Assembly: GCA_000507305.1 (NCBI GenBank)
Contig: DF240777.1
Span: forward strand, 89,355-153,354
Length of the DNA: 64,000 bases
Reading direction: 5' to 3'
Origin: Breviolum minutum Mf 1.05b.01
Lineage: Eukaryota > Sar > Dinophyceae > Suessiales > Symbiodiniaceae
The first letter of the stretch is position 1; every line of letters begins with the position of its first letter. Made by a program: the position numbers and the translations under genes. Of the stretch, positions 46,301-59,100 are shown piece after piece. The notes beneath the pieces were generated by a model that was not told the origin of the DNA, ran no database searches, and was given only the letters and a program-made list of their open reading frames with translations.

Positions 46301-48459
46301 TCATTTGCTATTTCAGGATATCGCTGCTTGTCACTCTGTCGGGTCTTTGACTTTGGAACTCAAGCTGCCTCTCCTATTAGAAGATCCGCCCCTTGGAATT
46401 GATCACGTTTAGACACAAAGTGAGTGACATCCGCTTCGGTGTACGATTTTTTTTCCAATTCCTGGGGACCAACACTTATTCTTGTTGCTTGTGCACGATT
46501 TTGCTTGCAAGGAATCCTCACATTGAAGTGACCAACTTTACAGCAGATTTTCAGGAGATCGACGTGTTTGGAAGGATGTTGAAGGCATTCAAATGGTGAA
46601 GCGGATTTTCAATGCCAAATTCCAAAATTCAAATTGTTGCTCTTTCAAAGTCAAGCGGAGTATTTTACCCCTTTGTTTGGTTTTCTTTCTTGGCTACATT
46701 TTCTCACTTGAGCGCTTTTCACAAGTTCCTGCAGTAGAAGTGCAAGACACTGACTCAACTAGTTGATTTGCAAGGCAGCAACTTTATGGGTTTCCACGAG
46801 GGTTTACAAAGTGGCTTCTGTAGACACCCTTGCAATTCCGTGAGCCGGTAGAGTTTGTTCCCTATCTCTATTGTGTGACGTTTTTTGTTTTTTTCCCCCA
46901 GAGGATTGGTTCACTCAGGGGAACGCGGAATTATGTCCAAACAGAAGCTGCGGCCAGGAGTGCTTGGACTACACACTGATCGATCAGCGACACCTACACG
47001 CAACACGGATCTTTGATCCACCATTGCTGGAACGATTGCGTGAAAGCACTGCGTTGCCTTCAGAGCACTTCCCATCTGACCACATTCCTGTCTTGGTCGA
47101 GATCGCATACAAGGAGAAATGTTGGTCGGTGAGTAATTGCATCGTTGTTGGAAGTACACTAGACCACCAACTTTGCTGGTACACTGTGGTACTGAATGAA
47201 TCAAAGAACGAAATCACTAGTTCAAACTCTATCATTCGAGCACTGTTGGAGTGTTGTTTTTTCAAGTACTTCAAGCGTTTCCCAGTTTTAGCAGTTTTCT
47301 TGCCAGTCTCTCAAGCCTGAGGACTGAAGCGCCCGAGGTTCAATGTGGATATCTGCAGTGGAAGCGAGGAACGCCTTCCTTGAAGACTTCGATTCATGGG
47401 GTTGGTCCATGTTTGAACCAACTCATTCCCGGAGCAAAAAGATCATCCAGGTGATTTACGTGAATCCATTGCCTTGGAGCTTCACAGAGCTGTGGAGTTC
47501 TAACGTGGAGAAGGTGATAACTGGAGCAGCCTGCTTTGCCAACGAGTGAGAGTGAGAACCGGTGTATAGAAGAATATAGACAGAGGCTTTTTTACAGACT
47601 CAGTTGATGTCAGCAAGGAAAAAGGAGTGGATCCGGAAGCATGGAAAGTAAAGCACTAGGGATGGCGAGAAAGGAACATTGTAACATTGACCAGCTTGGT
47701 GAAAGATGGTTTTTCTTGCCATCAACTGGGGGGAATGACTGCCCGGTTGAGATGTGCGAACAGCTTGAGACTTCAGAAACTACGATCATTGCAGTCCTTG
47801 ACAGGACTACTCCGAAGCGCAGCTCCGGGAATGGCTACAAGGCAGGAGAGACCCTTTCGCTCACGACATGCAAAAGACGTGCCAAACACAAATGCTGAAG
47901 TGGTTGGTCCAAGTCCATTGATGCTGTCCGCTGTACTCGTCATGTTGTGGTTGGGGTAGCAGGGCAAAGCTTGTCAGCATTGAGTTCGGTTTTTGTGATT
48001 CTTTCCTTGTATCTTTGTTCCCCAGGCACAGTACGTTAAAAACGTCTAAAAAAAAGAGTGCCTTTTGAAACGTTGAGGTTTTGGTCATCCTGAAGCAGTC
48101 TTATTCTTCAAGGATCCGGGAGGCACAGAGCTCACTGGCAAGGCCGGGTCGTTGACGCCAGGGCTGCCGATGTCAAAGGTGTTCCCCCATCCGTTGCCCA
48201 CATGCTCCCTTTACAACAGTGCACTGGAATGAATTGTTCTGAAGAATTTTTCCTTCAAGTAAGATTGTTGAGTATATTATATATTCTATTCAGTGAATAT
48301 GTCAGTTTCGCAAGCAGTTCTTTCAGGAGCCCTGGGTCAAAAGCTTCTCACCACTGTCATTGGAGCCAGGGCTACGTGCGCTTCAGTTTGCACGAGGAGG
48401 CTGTAGGTCTTTTAGCGGCCTTCGCAGAAGATGACGAGGAAGGCCATTCCCGCCTCTGA
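43359..48459 (+). CDS. Endonuclease/exonuclease/phosphatase (EEP) family protein, CCR4/Angel/nocturnin type, with inserted Cys module
   Basis: In-phase exons: 43359-43684, 43989-44097, 44393-44529, 44802-44955, 45276-45340, 45367-45458, 45766-45891, 46005-46084, 46317-46363, 46512-46554, 46958-47120, 47359-47450 and 48113-~48178, with a last exon 48327-48459. EEP motifs come in order: IRIATYNVLAD (Asn), LGLQEVDTTQ (the metal-binding Glu), DGCALIWRTSRF, LLVANTHLH, VVLLGDLNGQPPQAAY (Asp/Asn), NFTADFQECLDYTLID, and LPSEHFPSDHIPVLVEI (the catalytic SDH). All key residues of a Mg-dependent phosphodiesterase of the deadenylase branch are present, so RNA poly(A) or 2',5'-oligonucleotide cleavage is likely. 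Donors are a mix of GT, GC and GA. Between GDLN and the TNFTADF block lies an extra module with CVCC and CPLCEG. The start ATG is the first in frame; the last two exons after 47450 are less certain. Confidence 0.8.
45595..45705 (+). repeat. Degenerate GATT/GCTT/GGCT tetranucleotide repeat
   Basis: Tandem 4-bp units in the intron between EEP exons 45367-45458 and 45766-45891. It drifts from GCTT through GATT and GGTT to GGCT and GGCC. Gln/Ser/Asn frames on the minus strand here are artefacts. Confidence 0.85.
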
Positions 48460-49848
48460 ACAATGTGTTTCAACCTGGGCTGTCTCGAATTGGACAAACT
48501 CATGGAGTCAGAGTCCTCCTGCACCTTGCAAATCTGTAGGTGGAGTGCAAGGTAACTGGTCGCTTTCCGAGAGGCACGGCTTTCACTTGTGCTTGCATTG
48601 ATTTGGAATGGCAAGTGGCAAATATCAGACTGCCAAACATGTACAAGTGTCCAAGAAGGGTGCGCCCCGGAAGAACCCCCCCTACTGTGTGGAGTAGAGG
48701 GGGTTGTCTAAGTAACTCATGAGTCGCAGTGGAATTCCGAGGTTGCAAAGCGCCAAACTCGCTGACGCTTTGCAAACGCAAGCGGCACGGAGGCCCAGTC
48801 TGAAACTTTCGGTTTGTCTGCCAGGCTGCTGCCAGATGTAAATATCCTGATTTCTGGGTTAATTGTGAAGGTGGCAATCAAATGAACTCATATTTTTGAG
48901 GCTTTCTGTCTTGACCAATTCCACGGATCCAACTGTTACCCTTTTTCCAGTGCCAAAAAGTTTAAATTAAATCGTGAGACATTTTAAATATTACCGCACT
49001 GCCAGCTGTATAAGCGCAACCTTCGAAATCAATCAAAGATATCACCCAAGAGTTCAATGGATGCTAAGGAACCCATTGCTCATGATTGCGGCTTCACAAG
49101 GCTCCCGGCTTCTCTGGGTTGTTGTGCTGGAATTTAATGGCGCAACGAAACATGAACCAGAGATCTCTTAAAGGTAAACACCAGGTGGGCCACTGGGCAC
49201 CTGAAAGCATATGTGGATTGCGCTAGGGCGCGAGCAGAGAAAGTTGAGGTCATTTATGCACTGAAAAGGAGACAACGCCCTGGAGTGTAGTATTGTTGAT
49301 CTTCGAAATTGCTGGAGATGCATAGGGATTGTTGGAGGAGACTTTGATCCTGATTCCTTCTTGTTTGTCTTGTTTCGGCGTCTACTTTGCAAGCCCAACC
49401 CCTCCCAGCAGTCCCTTGTCAAACTTTTTGTTTTGCGATGCCCCATGGCCCTATGGCCTCCCTTTCTGGCACCTTTTTATTCCAAGAAACATGCGTCAAG
49501 TTCAAGATTCAAGACCAACCTTCTTTAATAAACATGCTGCTTCTTGATGATTTGCACAGAGCGCCGTCCCTCCACTGAATCACACTTTGCTTTTCTGAAA
49601 CTTTTTCCCTTGTGACCTCCAGCCATTCGGTGCCGGCTCATTTGTCTGGTATCCACTGGCCCTTTGTCAGTGGTACCTGCTATCATTTCTGCATATCGGC
49701 TTGCATCCAGCTTGTCTTACCGCGATTCCCTCAAAATCTCCACATTTTGGCAGGCTGGTTTTGCTGGGAGGTGGCCGTACACCACCACAAGCAGCATGGG
49801 CATCCTTGGTGCAGAAACAAGGGCCGTTGACCTTTGCCCTTTTTGCAG
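48460..49848 (+). other. Region between the EEP and RRM genes, weak exon candidates only
   Basis: A plus frame 48540-48722 ends in a stop after VWSRGGCLSNS, and an AG-bounded frame follows at 48731-48836 (RLQSAKLADALQTQAARR). Both are protein-like without a domain. A 125-codon minus frame (48877-48500) is complementary to them. None can be assigned with confidence. Confidence 0.3.
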
Positions 49849-52800
49849 AGGTGGGAAGGTGGTTGGATTTTTGGAGCTGGTTTCGCATGAAGCAGCCCCA
49901 TGATGCAGCGGTAAGCACCCGCCAGGGGGACGTGGAGAAGCTTAAAGTAGGCTTGACTTCATTGATAGAGGCTTGGTCTGGGATGGCGGGAGAATTTCGG
50001 GGACATGGCAGCTACAAGCTTTGTAGCTTTCCATCATGTTTCATCAAGCTTGCTCGATTTCCTGGACCAGCAGGGCCAGGCTAAATGTCACTAAGGATGG
50101 TGTTGAATAGCAACACTTCTCAGAAATGCATGTTCAGTCTTCAACCAATCCGCAGATTTCTGACTTTGTACTTGTCTGCTTTCCTTGTGTGTGTTGCTCT
50201 ATGTACGTAAGCGATCGATGACACACTCTATCCATGTGACTTTGGAAATTTGAAGCAGGAAGCACTGGCCAACCCCAGCTCCTTCAGTGGTCAATCCACG
50301 GCAACTTGGCACTTTAATCTCACGATGAATGGCATACGTCGATATTAGACGTTGGTTAAGGCCTCCAACTCTCCACCGACGTCACCTTGCATCATGGTGA
50401 AGGGCTTCCCTAGGAGCTGGCGTGAGCAACAGGTTGGGATTGTTTTTTTCCCAAGACTCGCATTTAGATGCAACATGATACAACAGAAGTGGATCAAAAA
50501 TTCTTGACACTTTACCAAGATGTTGCAAATATGGTCAAAATGTCAAAGATGAAACTTCTTGCGTTTTAAGGCATTTGCGTCATTTTCTACAGTTCCAGGT
50601 CCGCCTGGTCTTTGCGCTTTTCGGTGGTGTTGGTGCAGTGCGCTTCGTGGTAGACCCGAAGACCGGTCAGCGCATGGCATATGTGGAGTTGAAGAATCGA
50701 GAAAACATGGCAAAGGCTCGCATTCATGCCAATGGCTAGAGACTTCTAGGAGAAGTGGATGTTAGATGTTGTCGTGTGATTTTCATGTTTCTTCTGATTT
50801 GTTTCTTAAAAGGATGTGGATTCCTAGGAGTGGATGTTTCTTAAATTCCAATATGCAAAAGGATGAAATCTGCACTGTTTGCCATGCATTTGGGCGATGA
50901 TCTCAGGCCGTGGAGCAGTTGCACAACACCAAGGTTGGTGATGGAGAGCTTATTGAGGACCCTGGGGACAGGTTCCGAGGCATCTCTAGACATTTTCAAC
51001 TATTTTTCATATTTTATCATATATAATTAAATAATCATATCATATTATATACAATATACATATTATATATATATATATATATCATGTCGATTTTATCACA
51101 TTTTATCATGGGTTGTCTCCAATTTGTGAAGGTCCTTTTGCTATATGACCTGTGCTCTTCAGGAGTGCGTCGTCTCCTGTGAGCTCTTTGGTGATGCCTT
51201 GGGTAGCAGCAGGCATCACCCACCGGTCCCTGGCAGGGGCCACTCCCACTTTGTTCTCCCCAGGATCATGTGATGTTGGGGCGTTCAGGGAAAGGAGGTG
51301 TTAGTGGAATGCCTCTACAGAATCACACGGGTCCTGGGTTGTACAAATAAGTCTACGCTAATGCATAGATTCCAATTTTGCAGGAGGCACTTTGGTCATT
51401 GCCAACAATCCACTGTAGATGCAGGTTTGTGTGTTTGTAGGCCATTTTCCTGATATGAATTTGTCAGTACCTGGAGTCTTGTATAGTATTTTGGTAGCTC
51501 GTAAACTAGCTGGGATTGTCCAGCTTGGTTTCTGATTCTGTAGTGGGTTTTGCAAAGGCAGAATTTGGAGGAACCATTCAGTCACAACCCCATCCTGTCT
51601 AACATCAGCTTAGCCGAGAATCTGGGGGACATGGGTGACTACAATATTGCAAACGTTCCCCGATTCCCCCGCACTACCCAAAGTAAACCACCCCAGCCCT
51701 CACTTGAGGTTCCTGCGGATTGGGAATCGTGACAAATACAAAATATATCTAAGAACACTCAAGTACAAAAACACCAAAGAAACTAGAAATCTGCCCGGTC
51801 ATGCTCCCAATTCACCAACAATGCCGTCACCTAAGTAAATCAACCCGAACCCGGCATGATCATGACCAAAATAGACATTTTTCGTCAACTTTTTCCGGCC
51901 ACTCCGCTGGACCTCCACACAGCGTTGTCCCTTCGAACATCCTCTGGTGACAGGGCTTTGCGGCGAACGATTTTCTTGGATGAGCTCAAAATGCCCAAGA
52001 AGCCAGACGTCAAACCTGACAAGGAGGTGCGCAATCTTGCTAACTGGTCAACATTGCGGACAACTTGACACTTTTTGCCCGACAAAAAGTTGCCAATTTA
52101 TTGCTTAATATTGCCAATGTGTATGAAGGCTTGCTTTTTCACAGAGAAGACTGGCCATGTTGGATTGTACTTGGTGGTATTTGGCGGATCTTTGCACTTT
52201 GTATCAAGCTGCGAGTTGCAGAGTCTTCTCCTCCATGCACACCACCAACAGTTCCATGGGCAGTGATGTCAAGTCCGGCTCGTCCGCGCTAGGACCGAGA
52301 AGTCTTCATGACAGGGCTGCCCATAAAGGCCCCTTTGTCATCAGCGAGATTGCAAGAAGCTTCCGAAGGGAATAACACACCAATGAAACCTTGCATCAGA
52401 AACACGGAGAAACATAGCTTTTGCTGAAGATGGCGGGTGCTCAAAAATCCAGTTAGAAGATGTTATAAGATGTTAGAATATGCTACAGTATAATACTGTA
52501 AACAACCGTGTTAGAATATGTTACAAGATGCTTGCGGATGCTGGATGATCTGGACATATTATTTGCCTGAGGACTTCAATGAAGATGAAATTCGTCGATG
52601 GTTGGAGGGTTTTGGCCAGATTGAGGAGGTCTTCCTTCTTCGAGATGTGGTGGCCCGGATGTCAATGGTGACAAAACCTGTCAATGTCAATGTCCGGGGA
52701 GAATGCTCCGTTTCAGATCGATGTTTCAGGAAAAACTAGGTGAGTTTGGACATGGTGGAGTGACATGACTGATTCTGGTCTTCCAAGATTTCTTGCCATT

Positions 52801-55800
52801 CATTTTTTGTTCCAAGGATCGCAGGCTCAACGCGAAAGGCTACGTGCGATTTTCATCCCATCGTCATGCAGCAACCTGTATTCAAGCACAAGCGTTCGGA
52901 CCTCTGAGTTTGCTATTCATCCTTGGACTGGAGGTTCTGCCATTCAAAGTGTGACTTCCCCATTATTTCTTTGGCAGTATACCAAGAGCAACATCATGCA
53001 GGATCATGAAAATTCCGTTTGCACCTCAGGTCGGAGCAAGATGCTGAGGAAGGTGATGTTATCGCTTGGTGGTCTCAATCTGAACGGGCTCTGCGAGGGG
53101 CCTATGGCCCAAATCTCCACAGCACGCTAGCAAGCAATGATGGTCGCCACTGGGCTTAATCAAGGAGAACGGAATGAACCTGATATCCGAAGAGTCTTTT
53201 GAATCATCTAAGACCATCCAATTCTCTAAGATATCCATAGTTGCAGAACTAATTCTGAAATCCTTTCCTCAAGCTACCGATTCAATGCCGTGGCTAAGGA
53301 GTTTTTGCCCACTTGCTGGAGAGGTGTGAGGTTCGAGAGGTTTGGATGCAGTACCTTGGCTGAGTCAATTTTCCAATACCTGTCAGCCCTAAATTGTTTC
53401 TAGAATTTTTTCGGGTTAACGTTTTATTCTACATACATAATATATATTATTATATTATTATATTATATCATCAATGTATCCTATGAGTCTACAAGACAAT
53501 ATATTATACAGTACATGAAAAGGACATATACATTATATATATATATATATTTGTAGTATACTAGTAAATTTATGGCTATCAAGAATGGTTAAATGCATGA
53601 TCTATATTCTGTATTTGTACAAGATTCGTTTCTTTGAAGCATGTTAATTCTGCAGGGAGGTTGAGTTTGTATCTTTTTGTCCGCATGCCGAGGAGTAAAT
53701 TGTGGCCACCAAAGGATCCAGCTGCTCCACCAATGCAAGGAAAGCAGGTGACCTGCATGGCCTTCGACACGGATGGGATCCCACATCCGGTTGAATAGAA
53801 GATATGCTTGGTGTGACGAGAAGAACTTTTATCCAGACTTTCGCAGCTGCTCCCATCTGTAAAGGTACATTTTGTGGCGACCTGTACGGCAAAGCAGCTG
53901 CAGGTCCGAGTTTTGGCACGATGGCATACGATGGATATGTCATTTGTATTCTAGATTTCCAACTTGATCCCAACTCCCAACGTCTGAAGGAGCTTCATGT
54001 AGCTTTATCTGCAGCTGTACAGGTGCAACCAAAAAACTGGGACCGAAGCAGTGATACTTGTTATAACCTCCACATCACCTCCACGAATATGGATTCCGCA
54101 ATGCATAAAGATGGTGGATCTGTTGAGTTTACTCAAATGAACTCATAGATGATAGATGTATCCAGTGGATTCTAGTAGTTTACATAGATATACAATCACA
54201 AGTTTCTTATGCATCAATAAATGTCTATTTTGAGACACATCATGTCATTTCTGGAGCTTTTAGGCTTCCAAGTATGCTAGCGTAAGAATTTGCAGCCACC
54301 AGCGATTCCTTTGATTTTTAGCGCTTGCAAGGGCTTTCACGAACGCGTGCGTGGAGACAAGCTCGGAGAGGACACTTGTTCTAGGGGATGACTGTTCAGC
54401 AGACGCAAAGCCGAAAGTCCTTCCAGAACATATACTCATACTTGCATGGACTTATGAGATATGATATGATGTGAACATTGTGCAATGAGAAATCGTCATT
54501 TGCTCATTGGCTTTTGAGTAGAACATTTCCCTCAGGAGGGTGGAAGCAGTAGCAGTTTTCGCCCGCCTCAAGAGGTGCATGAACACTTAGTTTGAACGCC
54601 TGACAGTTGATGCAGTTGGTGGTTTTTTATCTAACTTTTTTCATATCAAAAGCACAGCAGTTGCACTAGGCTATAGGCTAAGTTTGACTGACTTTTGGGC
54701 CTTGAGTGGGAAAAACCATACCCATTGCTTTCAACTTGTGCAGCCTCGACCTGCCTGGTCAACACCCACCACTGGCTGGTCTTTGGCACCACCTGGGCCG
54801 TTTTGAACTAAGATTTCTGTGGAGATTGATGTGGATTTGTGGACTTGCAAGGGCACTCTTGAACTCGTTGTCAGTCTCTGGAAATATCTTTTTTTGGAAA
54901 TCTACGATTTTCATTTGTGCAAGGAGTTGCTTGCTTGCCCAAATTCAAAATATGCAGAGTTTGGATATTAATGGATGTTATTCGACCAAAGCTACCAGTT
55001 TTCAGCTTGCCCGAGGCGTCCAGCCGCCTGGCCCTACTACAGAGATCCATATGCACCGCATCGACCACCGATGCCTGGTGTACCACCAGGGGCACCAATG
55101 CCATGGCCATGGCGACCACCGGGTTATGGGCCACCTGCAATGCCTCCACGACCGCCGGGTCCTGAACGGAAACACTCGCGGAGCAGGTGAATTGGGGGGA
55201 ATGCGCTGTGGAATGGGCATTTGCTTTTAAAACTGTTGGAGAAAACTACGTATTGTTGAATGAAAGATGCTGGGTTGGAGGGTACCAATTGCTCGAAGGC
55301 TGCTGAAATTTCTCTTACGAGCTTTATGGATTTCTGATGCTGATATTTTGAAAAGAGCAGAATGAATGATTCAATAAACGGGACAATCTAGCAGACAGTG
55401 ATGGAATGAACTGATGCAATCTGATGGCTTGAAGATCAAGATAGTGGCATGATGGCTCCCCAAACCCCATTGTACAGGAGAAGAAGACGTGTCGGATTCT
55501 CAAGGAAAAGAGTTGTGATTTGATGATTTCGTTTTTAATGGACATGACATTAGAGGTCTGCATAGTTTGAGCAGGTTACAGGGATTGTTTTCTTTAAACA
55601 AACAGCTCCTGAGCTCCTTGCTAATTGCACATTGGCAACTCTAAGGAAAGGGAGGCTGCAGCTGCTGCAGCAGCGCCACCACCATCGACATCAGCACCAT
55701 ACATTGGATCCGTTCCGAAACTCAATCACTGAAGAGGGTTTCATGGAGATCCAAGTATTGACCCAGCATACAGCAATGGCCACAAAAAAGAGGCACCTTG

Positions 55801-56038
55801 CCTGAGACTTGCAAGTGATTTCAATGAGGTCTTGGCTATGGCAGCAGAGGCTGGTAGTTGAGCCAACAGGGAAACGTGTTCTTTTGACAACTCTTTGTTC
55901 TTCTGGGTCTTTGCAAACCCCTCGTTCATTTGGCCCCTGACCTTGTTTTTTGACCCGCTTCAATTTGTTGTTGGACCACCCTCTGCGAAGCAGCCACCCT
56001 CTTCTATGAAGCCCAAAGGCCAAGCTGGCCAGACATGA
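49849..56038 (+). CDS. RNA-binding protein with two RRM domains and Pro-rich tail
   Basis: Exon 49849-49910 (EVGRWLDFWSWFRMKQPH) ends at GTAAGC in phase 0 and can join 50361-50432. RRM1: CIMVKGFPRSWREQQ (beta 1 and helix 1), exon 50599-50709 LVFALFGGVGAVRFVVDP and RMAYVELKNREN (RNP1-like, GC donor), exon 50907-50933 or longer (AVEQLHNTK). Middle exons are about 51562-51730, about 51895-52026 (TIFLDELKMPKKPDVKPDKE) and about 52240-52373. RRM2: 52528-52649 (YYLPEDFNEDEIRRWLEGFG, then EEVFLLRDV) and 52825-~52895 (KGYVRFSSHRHAATCIQ). After that come 53030-53129 (GDVIAWWSQSERALRGAYGP), 53695-~53745, the Pro-rich exon 55016-55186 (PYAPHRPPMPGVPPG, ending ERKHSRSR), 55646-55711 and the last exon 55994-56038 (stop TGA). 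The RRMs bind single-stranded RNA; the RS-like and Pro-rich tail suits a splicing or mRNA-processing factor. The start was not found and some joins are open. Confidence 0.7.
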
Positions 56039-56128
56039 CCACAGCCTTTGGTATTACACATTACTAGACAAGAATTGATCCTTTGTTCCTTGCCTTTCTC
56101 CCTATCGCTTGCTTCGGTGTCGTGCAAG

Positions 56129-59100
56129 GTGACCAGTGATTCGAAACTCCAAGACCTTATCGTCAAGGGCGAAGAGCTGGTCCAACGCGGTCAGGTTTCG
56201 CCGTTGTTCAAACGGCTTTGGTTGTTTTTTCGATGGAGGTTTCAGGGTTTGATTTGTTTCACATTTTTTTTGTGTATATATTCTGTGGTGATTGTGGTGT
56301 GTTGTCATTTTATGAGAGATGCATTGTGCCTGAAGGTTTCTTTTCGCAAAGAGTTTGAGCGATGCGTCAGCATACTTAAGATTCAATCTCGGTCACTATG
56401 AAGTTTTGGTCTCCCAAGAATCTCGGTTACTGCATAGGCACGTGTATATTGGCGCTGATATAGCTGGCATAGCTCTTTTACATGTTTTGAAGAACACATA
56501 GTATGTCCCATGCAGGATTTGAAAGACAGGGGCGATCGCGATGGAGCTTATGTCGCAAACTCAGGTTTACTGGGGTCAATGTTTTTGGTTTTCAACATCA
56601 TTTTTGACAGCCAGCCGCTGCATTTTTTTGTCATCGAGAGATCCGGGTTTATACCTCCTTGCTTTCGATGCTGAATTTCTTGCCTTATGCCTCGCTATTC
56701 AAAATGCAATCATGAGTAGCTTCTGCTCTTGTTAGGAAAGAAGCGGCAATGACATGACACGGAGTATGATCAATATGATGATGGTGTTGTTGTTTGTTGG
56801 CATTCTATCATGTGCTGGTCTCCACATGGTACATCAGACAAGATGCCTTCCATTCTAAACTTGTCAGCTTGTATGGCAACACTATGTCTCACACAGGAAC
56901 AAAAGCTCAAGATCTCACTCACATATTGATGGCAAGCCACTCTTTTTTAAACACACCATATCAAACATTGGCAATTGTTGCGATTTCTTGACATTGTGTC
57001 ACACCCAGGAGAAGTTCTATCAGGGCCTACAGTAGGGGACCTTGAGCTTCATCTCAATACCAAGATAATTTGAGCGCTTTGCGGTTGTAGCTGTTCGGGT
57101 CCTTACGGTTTTTTGATGATCAAGATGGCGTTCAACAGGCTGAGTTTGTGGGTTTCATGACATCGGAAGCTGGATGTGTTGAGGTTCTTGTTGAAGGTGA
57201 TGCCTGGTCTAGGCACATGATGGTTGATGATGGTTGCGTTAATGTCTAGAATTGGCAGGGTGAGTTTGAAGATGGTTGAAGATTCAGTTTGTCTTCATCT
57301 TGCAGCCTTGAAGAGTACTTTGATTGGATTAGTCGGAGAATTATCATGTAAATATGCACCAGTGACATGCAGCCAAAGCATCTCCGTGAGTTACTTGGTT
57401 GGCTTGGTTGGATCATGTTGGATCAAACAAAAATTGACTCCACGAAGCTGAGAACCGCAGGTGACACGAATGCTCCACCAGTGTTAAATTTGAAGTCCAA
57501 GATTCATGGCTACTTGGATGAGGCGAAGCCTGCATGGTTTGGTTTGAATATGAAAACACACACGGGTCTCTTGGAAATACTGGGATGGATCGCAATTTGT
57601 GAATGCACAAGCTGGACCTGCCATATTCTTTCCAGACAGCCCAGGGCAATTGAACTTTCTTCAAATGCTGAGATGTCCACTTTGATCACAGTTGGACAGA
57701 CTTGGTGCCAAATCCTCAAATCCTGTTGTTGAAGGATGTGCTTTCTTTCCCGAGCCTTTGCTGCTATCGTAAAAAAATAAGGGCCATTCTTCCCATGGCA
57801 ACTCCATTGCATTCATATTGTTGATGCGCACAAGTATGAAATTCCGAGCATTGCAACTCAATAGCAATTCACTGTGAATGTGTCGGAAAGCAACGCGTGA
57901 AACCCGGACTTTTCGGGGTTTTCACAGTCACCTCACGCTTTCATCTCTTCAACATGTTGGATGTGCCAGACTGAAAAGCTCAAGAAGTCCCTGGACTCGA
58001 AAGAGGCTGGGTGATTGATTTTCTGGTACAACAGACGGCTCTAGAGCCTTTCTGGAAAAATGAAAGGAAACACCCTGTGTGTTGGATGGAACCGTCTCCA
58101 CATGTGCATCAGACACTTAAGATGGACTGAAAAAAGTGATGCGAGATTAGTGAGGTTGTCTTCCTGTTTTGATCAGAGAGTAGGAACTCCCTTCCAGGAA
58201 CTGACTCATCATGACTTAGGAACTTCAAGAACCCACTGGACACAGTTCCCCCTCTTTCCACCTGAACAGGGCAATCAAGAGGCTCCACCAATGGCAGGGA
58301 TACCCAGACATCCGTTGTTTTATCTTAGGACCTGGAAGGCTGCAATCAGTTTTCAGATGTTTTCAGTGTACCACGTTGTATCTGATTTGCATCTTTGAGA
58401 CACACATGTAATTATAATCACATGTATTGCTGTAAATCTATAGATCCTAATAGATTGTAGAACTATAAACAAGACATATATTATATATTCATAATATCTA
58501 TACATCCACACGACCGGGGAAAACCTTGTCAATGGATATCACTTGCGAAAGTCCAGGCTTTGGAGGATGGTGATCTCAGTGTTGAGGCTCGCATCGAGCT
58601 GGGAACCCCAAAGATTCCGATGGCCGAAACGTCACTCGTTTCACGCCATTTGGTTCAGCTTGGTGGAGTTTTTCTATCAAAAAACATTTCACCATATTTT
58701 AAAGTTTGACGGTTTTGGTGTTGTCATTCATGGTTTGCCCAGAGGTTGGAATTTTGCATGACTTAAGACTTAGGGGTTGATCTAAGTCTTTGTTGCTTAA
58801 ACATTCCAGAACCCCAACCACTGGCACATACCTCACCCCAAACTACCAAACTACCAAACTAAATGACATGATGCAGGATTTCCAATATGGATTTCCTATG
58901 GATTTCCTATATATATATACAATATATCCTATGGATTTCCTATTCATAAATCCTCATATTTCACAACTGGTTTTGGTATCATCCAAGGCAGGGTGAGACC
59001 CTGATGCAGAATGGTCAACGCTTGGCCAAGAGCGGCAAACTCGGGGAGGACCCGTTGGACCCGGTCCCAACGGACGGGGATGAAACGTTGGTGTAGCGAT

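Noticed and set aside
46871-46957. Start of the 149-codon frame ahead of the EEP catalytic SDH exon
   Set aside because: Alignment to EEP proteins and the CAG|GAG repeat show that the exon begins at 46958. The preceding codons are intron sequence.
57091-57183. EF-hand calcium-binding loop in FFDDQDGVQQAEF
   Set aside because: The Glu that should be at loop position 12 is one residue early and position 1 is Phe, so it does not meet the EF-hand pattern.
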